Positions 22,299-32,877 of a stretch of 64,000 bases of DNA are shown here, piece after piece (the first letter of the stretch is position 1; each line of letters starts with the position of its first letter). This stretch comes from Theropithecus gelada (lineage: Eukaryota; Chordata; Mammalia; Primates; Cercopithecidae): NCBI RefSeq assembly GCF_003255815.1, contig NC_037669.1:134401658-134465657 (forward strand). Direction: 5' to 3'. The notes beneath the pieces were generated by a model that had not been told where the DNA came from, did not search any database, and saw only the letters and a program-made list of their open reading frames with translations. The translations under genes were made by a program, and so were the position numbers.

Positions 22299-22319
22299 TT
22301 TTTTTTTTTTTTTTTTTTT
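22299..22319. repeat. Poly-T run
   Basis: About 21 uninterrupted T, with no recognisable SINE body next to it. Confidence 0.8.
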
Positions 22320-22709
22320 GCAATAGATTTCTTACCAAGATGGCAGCTTCTTGCATTGCTACCTAACCCTTATGTTTTCTCATAGAGATACTGTTAGTTT
22401 GTCTATGAAGGTCCACTGATACTCCTTAGCATTTTTTGGCAGGGTGTGTGGGAGGCGGAGGGCATGTATTCCACCATCTTACAACATAAACTATAAACAA
22501 GTGTTAATTTTTGTTACCTTTATGCATGCTTTTACTTCCTTGGGAAATTTTATTCAGAAACTTCAAAAAAAAAAGTCAGGGCTTTTCTTGGAGGCTGTCA
22601 GATTCTATAGTCTTAGGTTTGAAAGCCAAATATTTCAGGCTTGAGTTTTGCTAAGGCATTTATTCACTTTCTCAAACATCTGTTTATTGAATCTGCTATG
22701 TGTTTTGGA

Positions 22710-22860
22710 ATCATTCTTGGCTACCAATCCTGACCTTAACACTAATTAGGATGTGTAGCCTTCAGCTCATTTAGTCTCACTTTCCAGGGTTAACTTAAAG
22801 ACAAGATTTGTATGCAAAACAGCTACCAGAGTGTCTGGTACACAATAAATGCTCAGGAAA
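22710..22860 (+). mobile_element. Degraded MIR-type SINE
   Basis: Order fits MIR: 'agtctcactttccagggtta' (worn core), then 'accagagtgtctggtacaca' and 'ataaatgctcagg'. The 5' part is poorly preserved. Confidence 0.45.
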
Positions 22861-22929
22861 AAAGAAGAAAAATACACCCTATGCTTTTCTGCCCACATGC
22901 CAGTGAATTTCTGTGCTCTTTATTCATTT

Positions 22930-23297
22930 TTGTACATGTAAATTTTTATCTGGTATGATTTTCCTTCCACCTGAAAGATTACCTTTGATATTTTCATAGA
23001 GCAGGTCTCCTTGTAATGAACTCCATCAGCTTTTGTATGTCTGAAAAAGTCTTTATTTCATCTTCATTTATAAAAGATACTATTTCTGGGCACAGGATTC
23101 TAGATTGACTTTTATCTCTTGGTATCGATTGATGTGATCCACTGTCTTCTGGCCTGCATTATTTCTGATGGGAAGTTTGCTGTCATTCTTACCTTCATTC
23201 CCTTTTATACAGTGTGTCTTTTTTCCTCTGGCTGCTTTGAAGACTCTCTCTTTATCACTATTTTAAAGCAATTTGATTATTAGGTGATTTGGTGTAC
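22930..23297 (+). mobile_element. Old L1M-type fragment, left part
   Basis: Follows a known mammalian L1M segment: 'ttctgggcacaggattctag', 'tgatccactgtcttctggcc', 'tgatgggaagtttgctgtca', 'tctggctgctttgaagactc', 'gcaatttgattattaggtg'. It breaks off at 'ttggtgta' and resumes at about 23712. The orientation and subfamily labels are tentative. Confidence 0.65.
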
Positions 23298-23421
23298 AGT
23301 CCTACAGAGGCAATGAGTTTGCATACATGCCCACCATTGTCTCTCTGCTCCGTTTTCAGTGACACACTGAAGTTTTTTTGGAATGTCTTCTGAGCCAAGT
23401 AGTTCTCCTTCCTTATCCCTC
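23298..23421. repeat. Dispersed duplication, copy A
   Basis: About 85% identical by eye to 26471-26592 in the same orientation. Shared blocks include 'ggcaatgagtttt/g', 'cattgtctctctgctcc', 'ttttcagtgacaca', 'gaatgtcttctgag' and 'ctccttccttatccctc'. It sits inside the interrupted L1M. Family unknown. Confidence 0.85.
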
Positions 23422-23424
23422 TTT

Positions 23425-23590
23425 CAAACCCAAATATCTTGGACCTTGAACAAGTAACCTTATCTATTTGCACCTCAGTTTCTTCATCTGAAAAACAGAA
23501 AAAATATTCTGACCTAGTAGGGTGTTTGCAACTATTACGTGAAATAAATTGGGTAAATAAATTGGCATAGAATCTCATCTAAGTACATAA
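23425..23590 (+). mobile_element. MIR SINE fragment
   Basis: 'cttggaccttgaacaagtaa', 'tgcacctcagtttcttcatc' and 'tgaaaaacag' match the MIR core in plus orientation. It lies within the block that interrupts the L1M. Confidence 0.7.
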
Positions 23591-23711
23591 TAAACCCAAA
23601 ATTAATTAGTCCTCCTTTTGTACTTTAAGATACTGAGTTTTCACACAAAAATATGTTTATCTCCCTTAAGATAGTCATGTTTCCTTCTTCCTTAAGAAAC
23701 AAATATCTTGG

Positions 23712-24150
23712 GTTTGAAAGTCAACTGAGCATCTTGGATCTGCCAGTTTATAGTTTATAATTTAGAAACTTTCATTATTTCATCAATTTTTTTATCTCTA
23801 CCTCTCCTTCTGAAACTCCAATTACATGTTTTTCAGTTTCCTTGAAGTTGTCTCACTGTTTACTAATGCTATATTTCTTTTAGTTTAGTCTTTTGTCTCC
23901 CTGTGTTTTATTTTGGAGAGTTTCTATTTCTATGTCCTCAAGTTCTGTAATCTTTACCTTACCAGTGTCTAGTCTACTGTTGATTCTGTTCAGTGTATTT
24001 GCCCTACAAGATATTTTAGTTTTCATCTCTGGTAGTTCAAATTACATATTTTTCTATCTTCCTCTATTTAACTTGCTTATGCTTTTCTCTAACTCTTTGA
24101 ACTTATGGTCTCTAGTTATAATTGTTTAAAAATTCTTGTCTAAGGTCTCT
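23712..24150 (+). mobile_element. Old L1M-type fragment, right part
   Basis: Continues the same L1M after the inserted block: 'gagcatcttggatctgccag', 'ctccttctgaaactccaatt', 'ccttgaagttgtctcactgt', 'ttggagagtttctatttcta', 'agttttcatctctggtagtt', 'ctctaactctttgaacttat'. The order matches, supporting one interrupted element. Confidence 0.65.
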
Positions 24151-24189
24151 CTGACCTTCTCTGGCCCTCCTGTCTCCCACTCCCTTTCT

Positions 24190-24597
24190 CCCCCAAGATG
24201 TGTCATAGAAACCAGAATTCTTCTCTCATAAAGTAGGTCATAGAAACTAGAACTACTCTCTTCCAGAGCAAGCTATAAAACTTAGAAAGGTCACACTCTG
24301 ACCTACATCTCCCAAAAGTACACCACAAGACCTTCATTCCAGAGAGTTCTTCCCCATACCCAGGGGAAGGAATGTTACACAGAGAGGCCAAGTAGAATCT
24401 GAACAGACAGGCCTTGCTGAGTTCCCTTCAATTGATTACCATTAGCTCATACTCCTTTTGTCCAACCACATTTCCCCACGGCTATCCACTTCTTTTGTCA
24501 AACTTAGCATAAAAGTACACTTTTTCCTAGGTGTGGTTGGGTCTTCATTTCCAAAGGCTCCCATGTCACATAAAACTTTGTTAAATAGGCCGGGCAT
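24190..24597 (+). mobile_element. Probable ERV LTR, broken by an Alu monomer
   Basis: LTR-like layout: 'gagttcccttcaattgatta', a TATA-like 'agcataaaagta' near 24507, then 'tgggtcttcatttccaaagg', 'ctcccatgtcacataaaact' and 'ttgttaaata', resembling an LTR polyadenylation region. After the Alu, 'aaatttgttatgcttttc' fits the same LTR. Probably ERV1; family not named. Confidence 0.5.
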
Positions 24598-24729
24598 GGT
24601 GGCTCACACCTGTAATCCCAGCACTTTGGGAGGCCAAGGCAGGCAGATCAGATCACTTGAGGCCAGAGTTCACAACCAGCCTGGACAACATGGAAAAAGC
24701 CTGTCTCTACTAAAAACAAACAAACAAAA
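24598..24729 (+). mobile_element. Alu left monomer (FLAM-like or 3'-truncated Alu)
   Basis: Starts 'ggccgggcatggtggctcac' and ends after 'ctgtctctactaaaaa' with an (aaac)n tail. Only the left arm is present. Inserted in the probable LTR near its polyadenylation region. Confidence 0.85.
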
Positions 24730-25399
24730 TCTCCCCAAATATGTTAAGAAAATTTGTTATGCTTTTCAAAAAATAAAAATAAAATCCTTACAAGGTCTTT
24801 CCACCGTGGTTAGTGAGAGCATGAATTAATCCTGGTCTGTTCCTTTCCAGTAGTTCTTTCCTCACCTGTGATAGTTTCTTCACTTGCATACACTGATCAG
24901 CCCTCACTGAAAGGCTCAAAGGGGAATACCTGCAGGCCTCTAGATGTCTCTTCTCTTTGCAGCTCTCTCCTCTTAGTAACTCTGTCCACTTAGAGTTGCT
25001 TTGGCCTTCCTTAATTCTCAGCTCATCTCCTCAACTCAGAGAGACCTCAAGGTTCTGTTTGGATTCCCTCTCCCTGCAGAGTTGCCTGAAAACTCTCTCC
25101 TGGCAATAAGCCGGGGCAGTCATAGGGTTCACCTTGTTTGTTTCCCTGTTCTCAGGGATTGTTATACTATGCAGCCTGTTTCCTGATCTCTGAAAATCAT
25201 TTTTCCACGTGTTTTGTTTGCTTCATTAGTGGTATAAAGCAGTAGGGTAAATCCAGTTCCTGTTACTCCATATTGGAAATCAGCATAAATGCTCAACAAA
25301 TCAGGATTATTTTTATTTTTTACCTTAATGGTGTGCCCAACATTAGATTTGGTCCTATGGATTTAAAGAAGAATAAGATAAAACTCTTATCTATGTATG
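24730..25399. other. LTR remnant and unique sequence
   Basis: The first 60 bp may be the tail of the probable LTR. The rest shows no gene or clear repeat. Confidence 0.4.
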
Positions 25400-25640
25400 C
25401 ACTCTTTGTCTTTGTTCATCTGCATATCTCTACATTTTAGTATTCTGTTTCCTTTTAAACCACTAAACCTATCTTAACCAATACATTTTCCTGTATTTCC
25501 TTCTACTCTTCATAACAATTATGTTTTAATATTTGCATATTCTTTCATCGATTAGATGCACCTAATTTACTTACTTATCTACCAATTTTTGAGTAATTAG
25601 GTTGTTTGCAATTTTCTCAGCTATAGATAAAACCAAAATG
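25400..25640 (-). mobile_element. Possible old L1 fragment, minus strand
   Basis: 'gagtaattaggttgtttgca' after a worn 'attgatgga'-like stretch recalls the inverted L1 3' region. Weak support. Confidence 0.3.
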
Positions 25641-25642
25641 TA

Positions 25643-25675
25643 AGTGTGTGTGCGTGTGTGTGGGTGTGGGTGTTG
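25643..25675 (+). repeat. GT microsatellite
   Basis: (gt)n with gcgt and gggt interruptions, followed by 'gttgag'. Confidence 0.85.
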
Positions 25676-25768
25676 AGAAATCACTAAATTAGGCTCCTGT
25701 GCGATTTGCAACAAACAAGTAAGCCATAATAATCTTATAAAGTGAGAACTCTGCTTTTTTTGTCTACA

Positions 25769-25862
25769 GTTTTCTTCCTTTATTTCCTCCTTCTATTCTC
25801 TCTCTTTCCCTCTTATTCTCCTTCTTTCTTCCTCTCCCTCTTTCCCTTCTTTCTTTCTTCCC
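25769..25862 (+). repeat. Polypyrimidine tract
   Basis: Nearly all C/T, with an uninterrupted 47-base C/T stretch at 25816-25862. Such tracts can adopt triplex (H-DNA) structure when mirror-symmetric. It directly abuts the L2 fragment that follows. Confidence 0.88.
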
Positions 25863-26065
25863 AATGAGCATTTATTGAACACCTTCTATGTTCTAGGCAC
25901 TGTGCTGGTGCATGAGGTATAACTTGGACAAAAGCCAGGATTCTTGCCTTAGAGGACTTATGGTCAGGATGAGGGCAGACGGTAAATTAAATAAATAAAA
26001 GCAATACATAATAAGTGCTCTGACAGGGTAAATCCATTTGAAGAATTCAAATAGCATCCATTCAC
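25863..26065 (-). mobile_element. L2 LINE 3' region, minus strand
   Basis: Inverted L2 text: 'gcatttattgaacaccttct', 'atgttctaggcactgtgctg', 'ccttagaggacttatggtca', then 'taaataaataaaagcaatac' and 'taataagtgctctgacaggg'. Confidence 0.75.
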
Positions 26066-26184
26066 ACAAGTTCCACATATCTCTCACAGGACAGTAAGAG
26101 ATAGGAGGAAATAATACATAGGCACTCTGGCTAGCCTCTCCTTGTCAATGATGCAGTGCAAGAACATGCAGGGAGTTGAATATC

Positions 26185-26385
26185 TGACAGGCCTGTGTTT
26201 GAGACCAGGCTCTGCTACCTACTAGCTGGATAAGTAGGGACAAGTTATTTAACTTTGCTCATTCTGATTTTTAATGTCTAAAGAAGAGTCATAATTTATC
26301 ATGGGGTGCTGTGAGAATTAAAGACAATGTATGTAAGGTGCAAGGCACATAGTAGGTGCTTTGAAAATGGTAGCTAATATTATCA
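26185..26385 (+). mobile_element. MIR SINE, near full length
   Basis: 'tttgagaccaggctctgcta', 'cctactagctggataagtag', 'acaagttatttaactttgct', 'gctgtgagaattaaagacaa', 'caaggcacatagtaggtgct'. Canonical MIR order in plus orientation. Confidence 0.88.
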
Positions 26386-26389
26386 CTAG

Positions 26390-26470
26390 CTGTTTGATAC
26401 TGAACAAGAAAACTCCTTGGACTTCAGTTTACTTACCTGTAATGAGATTATGTGGAAGGTCTGTTTTTAA
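26390..26470 (+). mobile_element. Second MIR core fragment
   Basis: 'tgatactgaacaagaaaact' and 'ccttggacttcagtttactt' then 'acctgtaatgagattatg' match a MIR core again. It leads directly into dispersed duplication copy B. Confidence 0.6.
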
Positions 26471-26592
26471 AGTTCTGTGGAGGCAATGAGTTTTCACAGA
26501 TGCTCAGCATTGTCTCTCTGCTCCATTTTCAGTGACACAGTGAAGTTTTTTAGAATGTCTTCTGAGACGGTAATTCTCCTTCCTTATCCCTC
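26471..26592. repeat. Dispersed duplication, copy B
   Basis: Partner of 23298-23421, same orientation, about 3.2 kb apart. Downstream flanks are unrelated ('ctcttggctctgagg' here, 'tttcaaaccc' in copy A). Confidence 0.85.
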
Positions 26593-27948
26593 CTCTTGGC
26601 TCTGAGGTGAGGCTATTCTAAAATGTAGTAGAATTCTTCTTTATCTGGAAACCAGGCAGTCATTTGGAAACAGCCCATTTGCCAGCTGTCTCCCAACAAA
26701 CACCTAGGAAGTCTGGCACGAACCTTGGATAGCAGTTCAGCTTCAATTTAAAATGAATAAACTAATGTTTTATATCAAGGAGAAACATTAGCATACCAAA
26801 TGAACAAGCAAAAATCAAACATCAAATATTTCTCCAAGAAGAAGATGTAGAGGGCAATTCAAGTCAGCTCCAATAAGAATGTAGAAAATAACTCAGATTT
26901 TCAAAAATTATCTATGTTCCAGAAGTAGCGACTTAAAAAATTTCATAAAAGTGAGAACTTCCATGCCCTCCCAAGCATAAGATCCATCTCTCAGGAAATA
27001 TTCTGGTGGCCAAAAAAGCAGAGAAACGTATAAGAATGGTTCTAAATTGTGTTGAGGCAGCCTTTGATTTGAAACCTTCCCTTCCTGGCTGCTGAACATT
27101 GAGGCAAAGCTCTTCCACATCATTTCTTTCTTGCAAGTGTATTTTTCTATTTCCTAAATTCCAGGCTATGTATTTCACAAATTCCAGGTGCTCTGCCTGT
27201 GTTATTAAGAATGGTAGATACTGGGGAGAACTTTATGAATCATCAACACCAACCTCTTTGCTTTATAGAGAAGGAAGATAAAGCTCAGGTTTAATAATAA
27301 TTCACAGTGCATGTGAGTGGAGAGAAAGGTGAAAGAGAAAGTGAAAAGTGAAATGTTCCTAAACGATTAGTCACACTCGAAATGTTCTAATTTGTGAACT
27401 ATTGGATTTGTGCTGCTGTTAGGAGCAGAGGAGATCACTTTTAGGCATATTTGGTCAATATCAAGTGTCAGACACAAAATCACATGTTGCTAATTGTTCT
27501 TTAATCCTCAGAGCTGGGATTCAAGGTCTTCAACACTGCATACTCGCCAACTATTCTGATAGCTTTTTAAAAAGTGAGTTTACAAACTTTTAACAAAAGC
27601 TTAGCTTAGGTAACTGCTGCAAATGAGACAAACTGATATCATGTGTCTCCTGATATGGCTCATTAAGATGGACATAATTCTACTTATGTAGAATTCCTGC
27701 TCAAAATGTACAACCCAAATCTAATCATGAGAAACATCAGACAAACCCAAACTGAGGGATAATACACAAAATAACTGACCTGTGGTCTTCAAAGATGCCA
27801 ACGTCATAAAAGACAAAATAGTAAAAGGCTGAGGAACTGTTCCAGATTAAAGAAGACTAGAGAGACATGATAAGTAAACGTAATGCAGGATTCATGATTA
27901 GATCTTGATAGGGCTGGAAAAAATATTATAAAGGACACTATTGGAACA
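26593..27948. other. Unique sequence, no gene found
   Basis: No recognisable repeat apart from a faint MIR-like patch near 27245-27290. Overlapping open frames of 71-81 codons on the minus strand near 26908-27178 lack any family signature. Confidence 0.45.
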
Positions 27949-28303
27949 TGTATTAGCTAGCTCTGGTTGTCAGAACAAAATACTATAGTCTGGGTTGCTT
28001 AAACAACAGAAATGTTATTTTCTCACAGTTCTGGAGTCTGGAAATCCAAGATCAGGGTACCAGCAGGTCTTGTCTGGTGACGGTTCTCTTCCTGACTTGC
28101 AGGCAGCCACCTTTTAGCTGTATTTCTGCATGGCAGGAAAAGACAGAGAAAGCAGTCTTGTCTCTCCTCTTACAGGGCACTAAGCCCATCAGACCAGGAC
28201 CCTACCCTCATGACCTCCCAAAGGCCCCCCTCCCCAAGTACCCTTAAACTGGGGGATAGGGCTTCAATTTATGAATTTAAGCAGACACAATTCAGTCCAT
28301 AAC
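27949..28303 (-). mobile_element. ERVL-MaLR LTR, MLT1A/B-like
   Basis: Starts 'tgtattagctagctctggtt', then 'gcttaaacaacagaaatgtt', 'ttctcacagttctggagtct', and ends 'ttcagtccataacag', the inverted MLT1 ends. About 355 bp, solo, minus strand. Confidence 0.88.
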
Positions 28304-28669
28304 AGTAGGGTTGATAAAATTTGAATATGGGCTAAATTTACATAATAGTACTATGTCAATGTTAAATGGAATTTATAATACTGTGGTCATGTAAAAGAAC
28401 ATTCTTCTTCTTAGGTCATATACATTAAAGTATTTAGGGACAAGGAGAATTGTTGTACACAACTTACCTTCACATGGTTAAGAAAAGCAATTATAGAAGA
28501 GTGTGTGTATGTGTGTGATGGGGGCAGATAAAGAAAGAGGGAGGGAGAGTAATAAAATGGAGCAAAATGATAACACTTGGTTAAGACATGTAAAAGGTAC
28601 ATAGGAGTTCTTTTTATTAGTCTTGTATTTTTCTTTAAATTTGGAATTATCTAAAAATACAAGTTGGGT

Positions 28670-28858
28670 GTTTTTGTTTTGTTTTTTTTGTTTGTTTTTT
28701 TTGAGATGGAGTTTCGCTCTTGACACCCAGGCTGGAGTGCAATGGTGCAATCTCAGCTCACTATAACCTCTGCCTCCCAGGTTTAAGTGATTCTCCTGCC
28801 TCAGCCTCCCGAGTAGCTGGGATTACAGGCACCCGCCACCACGTCCAGCTAATTTTGT
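28670..28858 (-). mobile_element. 5'-truncated Alu, S-like
   Basis: T-rich tail (28670-28702), then 'gagatggagtttcgctcttg', 'ctcactataacctctgcctc' and 'gagtagctgggattacaggc', ending after 'ccagctaatttt'. The right arm is complete; the left arm is missing. Confidence 0.9.
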
Positions 28859-29269
28859 TTGTTTGAAATAAAAGTTTTTAGAAGTTCACCAGTATCTTTC
28901 CACGGTAGGCTGGGGGACAAGGTGCAGGGATGAGAAGAAACACATATATACACATGGAGATCACCAACGTGTGTCCTGATACATTGCCAAGAGCAGAAAT
29001 TGGGACAGGGTGATGTAAGAGTGAGGTTGGTCCTCAGACTCTTGGACAGATGACTGGGTAGTGGCTGATTTTCAAACAGAACCTCTCTAATTTTATTTCA
29101 CTAACATTTCAAATGGCCTGCTAGTGTATCTACAAATCAAATGGACAAAATGACCTCTTTGTTAAATTCCCCATCCTTTTAAGAGAGTCATATGTAACTG
29201 ACAATCTTAGTACTATGTGTCATGTGCCAGGCACATACCAACTCATAAAAATGTCCTAAGGCATTAATT

Positions 29270-29560
29270 ATCGCAGCTAAGGAGAGTAAAGAGAGTGGCT
29301 CCTGCTAATTGTCAAAGTCCCCTGTGTGACTGTACGCTGCCACACACACAGTCAGAGCTTAAGAAACACGAATTGGTGATGAAAGTTGCCATTCTTCTTC
29401 CTTTGCAGGAAACAGCAATGATTAAGTTGGGGGAACACATCAAAAACCCCCATGCCTGCTCAGGCACAAACACTGCAGCAGAACTTGGATCCCAAGCAAG
29501 TGGTGGATGCCCTGCAATAGCGATCAGCAATTCTGTTTGATTTAGGAAGTGCTAATCAAT
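29270..29560. promoter_or_regulatory. Candidate conserved non-coding element
   Basis: Repeat-free, with clustered homeodomain-like motifs: 'ggcattaattatcgcagcta', 'gctaattgtcaaag' and 'gctaatcaataacgag'. A splice-acceptor-like 'cttctttgcag' type sequence occurs near 29396-29408 but no matching donor was identified. Inferred from composition only. Confidence 0.25.
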
Positions 29561-29929
29561 AACGAGTCCAACTTGGAAAACTGCACTGGCTTAATCGTTT
29601 TGCATCTGGTATCCAGGACTGACACACCCCAGCTGGAAGGGAGGAAAAGAGGAGAGAGAGGGAAGTAGAAGAGGGATGTGTGGTGGGGGGACACAAAAAA
29701 CAAGTTCATGAAAACCAAGTAAACCTTTCTGGAGTTAAAAATTGTTTCAACTTTCAAAGACAAAATCTCACCCCCAAGTGAAAGACATGACATAAATGCA
29801 AAGGCAAGTGAAGATAAACAAAAGGCCCTGCTCAGATGTTCCCCAGGTGATCCGTCATTGTCAAGGAATTCTTTACACATCATAATGATTCCAAGCACCC
29901 TGCCAGCTTGTCTCACATACTATTTCTAT

Positions 29930-30190
29930 ATCGTACAGGATTTTTTTTTCTTTCCTCCAGTAAACAGCACTTTACAACACAAGGTTTGACTGTAATTTTC
30001 ATCAAACTGCAACTTGTGCAGGTTTGTGAGAGACGCATTATTACTTAAATCCAGCTGTACTGCTCTTTTACCTTCAAGGACTGTTCCCTTGATACATCCT
30101 GTCAGCTGAGGGTGGCAGGATAACAATTAGCCTGCAAATCCATCCATTTAAATTAAAAACAAAATGCAAAGGGATTACATGCAGAATGTG
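29930..30190. promoter_or_regulatory. Candidate conserved non-coding element
   Basis: Repeat-free, with 'gcattattacttaaatccag', 'ggataacaattagcctgcaa', 'ccatttaaattaaaaac' and 'atgcaaagggattac'. The mix of TAAT, octamer-like and GGATTA motifs is typical of developmental enhancers. Conservation cannot be tested here. Confidence 0.3.
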
Positions 30191-32169
30191 TTCAAACTCC
30201 CGTCCTATGGATTCAAGGTGGGCCCAGCCCTCCTCCTGGACCAAGGATACCTGGAGACTGGACTCTGGGGGTTGGTGATGGAGGGGAGAAGGCAAGATGC
30301 AGTCCCAGCCCATGGGCTTCCACTGTGAGCCATCCTCATGGAAGCAAATCTGCAGCTGAAAACCAGGCTGGCAGGCCAGCTGGCTGTCCATCTGAAGAAG
30401 CTAAGCACTGGCAAGATGCAGGTCCAGGGTGAGGCGAATGGGTGGAAAATTGAGAGCAGGACACCCAGCAAGACGTTCTGAACAAAAGGCTAGAGGTAGA
30501 GCCTCCCAGGACCACAGGTTCATATCTTCAGATGCCTCTGACATCACTGAGAGGAGAGGAGTAGAAGGGAGGAAAGAAGAGGTTTTAGGGGTCCTCAGGA
30601 AGCCAGGATTCTGATGAAGGAAAAATATTGAACTGGATAAGTTTTCTTGGCTACTTCAAAATTAATATTTTGAGGCAAGCTAATTTCTCTTTGTGAAAAT
30701 AAAAATGGACCCAATATAATGATGACTCTTTTGGCAATTTTCTTGTGTTTTGGTCAGATTGTTTTCTTTATTTTTTTTTTTTTTTGCCCTAAATCAATGC
30801 TTTTCATGAATAACAAGAAGACCTAAACAAGTAGAAACGACACTAAAGATACCACTGTACACCCATCAGATTGTCAACGGAACTCTCATTCCCTGAGGAG
30901 GGGAATATAAATTAGCTCCCATTGGAGAGCTCCTGGGCAGTTCCTGGTTTATAGAGGTTCACTCATTTATTGAGCAGTCTAGTCTCATTGGATAATAAAC
31001 ATGATGAGATTTTATGCCCTCTGACGAATGCCCTAACTGCACCATGTCGAGTCTCCCTGCCAGCTGAGGACAAGCTCTCTTAATAACCTTTGGCCAAATT
31101 CTCTAGCTTTTATACCTTTTGCTTACTGGTGTGTTTAAAACTCGTTCTTGCTTGTTTCCAAGCTTTGATCTCTTATCTGATGCAAAGCTCTTTTTCTTCT
31201 TCTCTTGGCTACAGCTACTGCTAGGGCTCTCTTAGCCGGTGGAGGTGGAATCCCAGCTGGCAGACTCTCAGATACCAACTTTCTATGTCTCCAGAGAAAA
31301 GGGAAAACAGCAAAGTTATTTCCTGTGTGATTGGGTGAGGGTGCAATCTTCTCTCTGTAGTGCTAGCTACATCTCTGGCCCATGCCAATGAGCTCTTGAT
31401 GTCCTCCTCTACATGGCAACATCCAAATGCTGGGCTCTCATGGGGTGCAGGTATGGATTCTTTGAAGGGCCCCATGGGAACTTATCCTCTGAGTAATTGT
31501 CTGACATGGGATCTAACCTGCCTTCACTTCCTTCACCCTGCCTCAGTCTCTTGACAGAGCATGATGCTCCCCTAGAGAATGGCACTCTGGTGGAGTACCA
31601 CAAAGATGGCTGAAGTCCAGGCATGTTCCATGATGTTCTCTCAATTCATGTAAACTGGCAGTGGGATACTTGCCATGCTAAATGGTGGGAGGGCAGGTGC
31701 CCCTCTCTCAGTCCTATCTTCTCTCCTGCCTCCTCCTCCACACCCTGGCAACATCAGGGACTCTGAAGGTCCAAGCTCTCACCTAATTTCCTATGAGAGA
31801 GGACCAGACTCTGACTAAGTTATATGTGGAAGGGAAGGAGAATGATCCTGACAGATGCCCAGAAAACCTTTATCAGTGATTATCTTTGGTCTTCTGTACT
31901 TGGCTTTTATGGTGAATATTGTGGTTATGTGAAGAGAGGGAATATCCTCTCTTCATGAACTTAGTACTTCCTCCAAAGGCCCCCTCCTTTCTTCCTATTC
32001 TCTCCTTAAGTTGACTTGGGTGGACGTGGTTAGAATAACCTATTCTTAGCATTGGTGCTTTTCAGTATGCCCTCCTGGAAGATAGCTGATCACAACTTCT
32101 ATGACATGGCATCATAGTGGTTATATGGAATGTTGGGAACTTAACATTTTTTGTCCTCATCTTTAGGCC

Positions 32170-32870
32170 TTAGCCACAATTCTGATACAACAGGGAAAAT
32201 AAAATAGAACATGTAGGCAGCAGACCACCCATCAATTCTAGCCTAAGCATGTATCCTAGAGAAATTCTCACACATATGCATGAAGAGAAGGCTACAAGAA
32301 TATTTCTAGAGTATTATTTATAATCATGAAAAATTGAGAACAATCTAAATTTTCACAATAATGGAATGAGTAAATAAAGTGTGGAAGCTGGGCTGGTATT
32401 CAGTCAGGTATGTGCAGGTACACATAGATACAGGGTTACTGCTGTTTAGGATGAGCACCTATGTGTGTTGTTTGTTCCACAGCCATGCCAGCTGTTAAAT
32501 ATTTTGAATATTACTTCCTAATCATGTGATTGACTACATTATAAACACAAAAATGAATAAACTAAGTCAATATTGATCAACATGAATAGATCTCAAATGT
32601 GGGCTCAAAAAAAGAGCGGAAAGAAATATGATAAAATGTAAGTATAATTTTAAAAGTATACAAAATAATGTTATTTGTGATTTATGAATACGTAAGTATT
32701 GATGATATAAAAACATGGGTAGGAAATGTTCTACCAAATTCGTGAAAATGGTAGCCTCTAGGGAGGAAAGGGAGCTGAACTGGGGAAGAATACAGAGGGA
32801 ACAGCATCTTTACCAGCTGTGTTTTACTTTTCATCTGAAAAAAAGTTCTGGATACCAAAAGTGAGAACAA
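32170..32870 (+). mobile_element. L1M/HAL1-type LINE 3' region
   Basis: 'tatcctagagaaattctcac', 'tacaagaatatttctagagt', 'ataatggaatgagtaaataa', then after an unrelated insert 'catgaatagatctcaaatgt' and 'aatggtagcctctagggagg'. These follow old L1M 3' ends in order. About 32387-32540 does not fit and may be a further insertion. Confidence 0.65.
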
Positions 32871-32877
32871 CAAAAGG

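Larger units (their letters stand above)
28859..32169. other. Long, mostly repeat-free block
   Basis: About 3.3 kb without a convincing transposon. It includes stretches with the look of conserved non-coding DNA (29270-29560 and 29930-30190) and a T-run at 30771-30786. Open frames up to 124 codons (29542-29916, minus) show no family signature and overlap others in opposite directions. No exon can be supported from sequence alone. Confidence 0.45.

Noticed and set aside
23258..23578. 106-codon minus-strand open frame overlapping duplication copy A
   Set aside because: It spans a MIR and the L1M break. In copy B the indels break the same frame, so no coding constraint is visible.
29390..29410. 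Splice-acceptor-like sequence ending in ttgcag
   Set aside because: A pyrimidine stretch plus CAG is frequent by chance, and no paired donor or coding signal was found.
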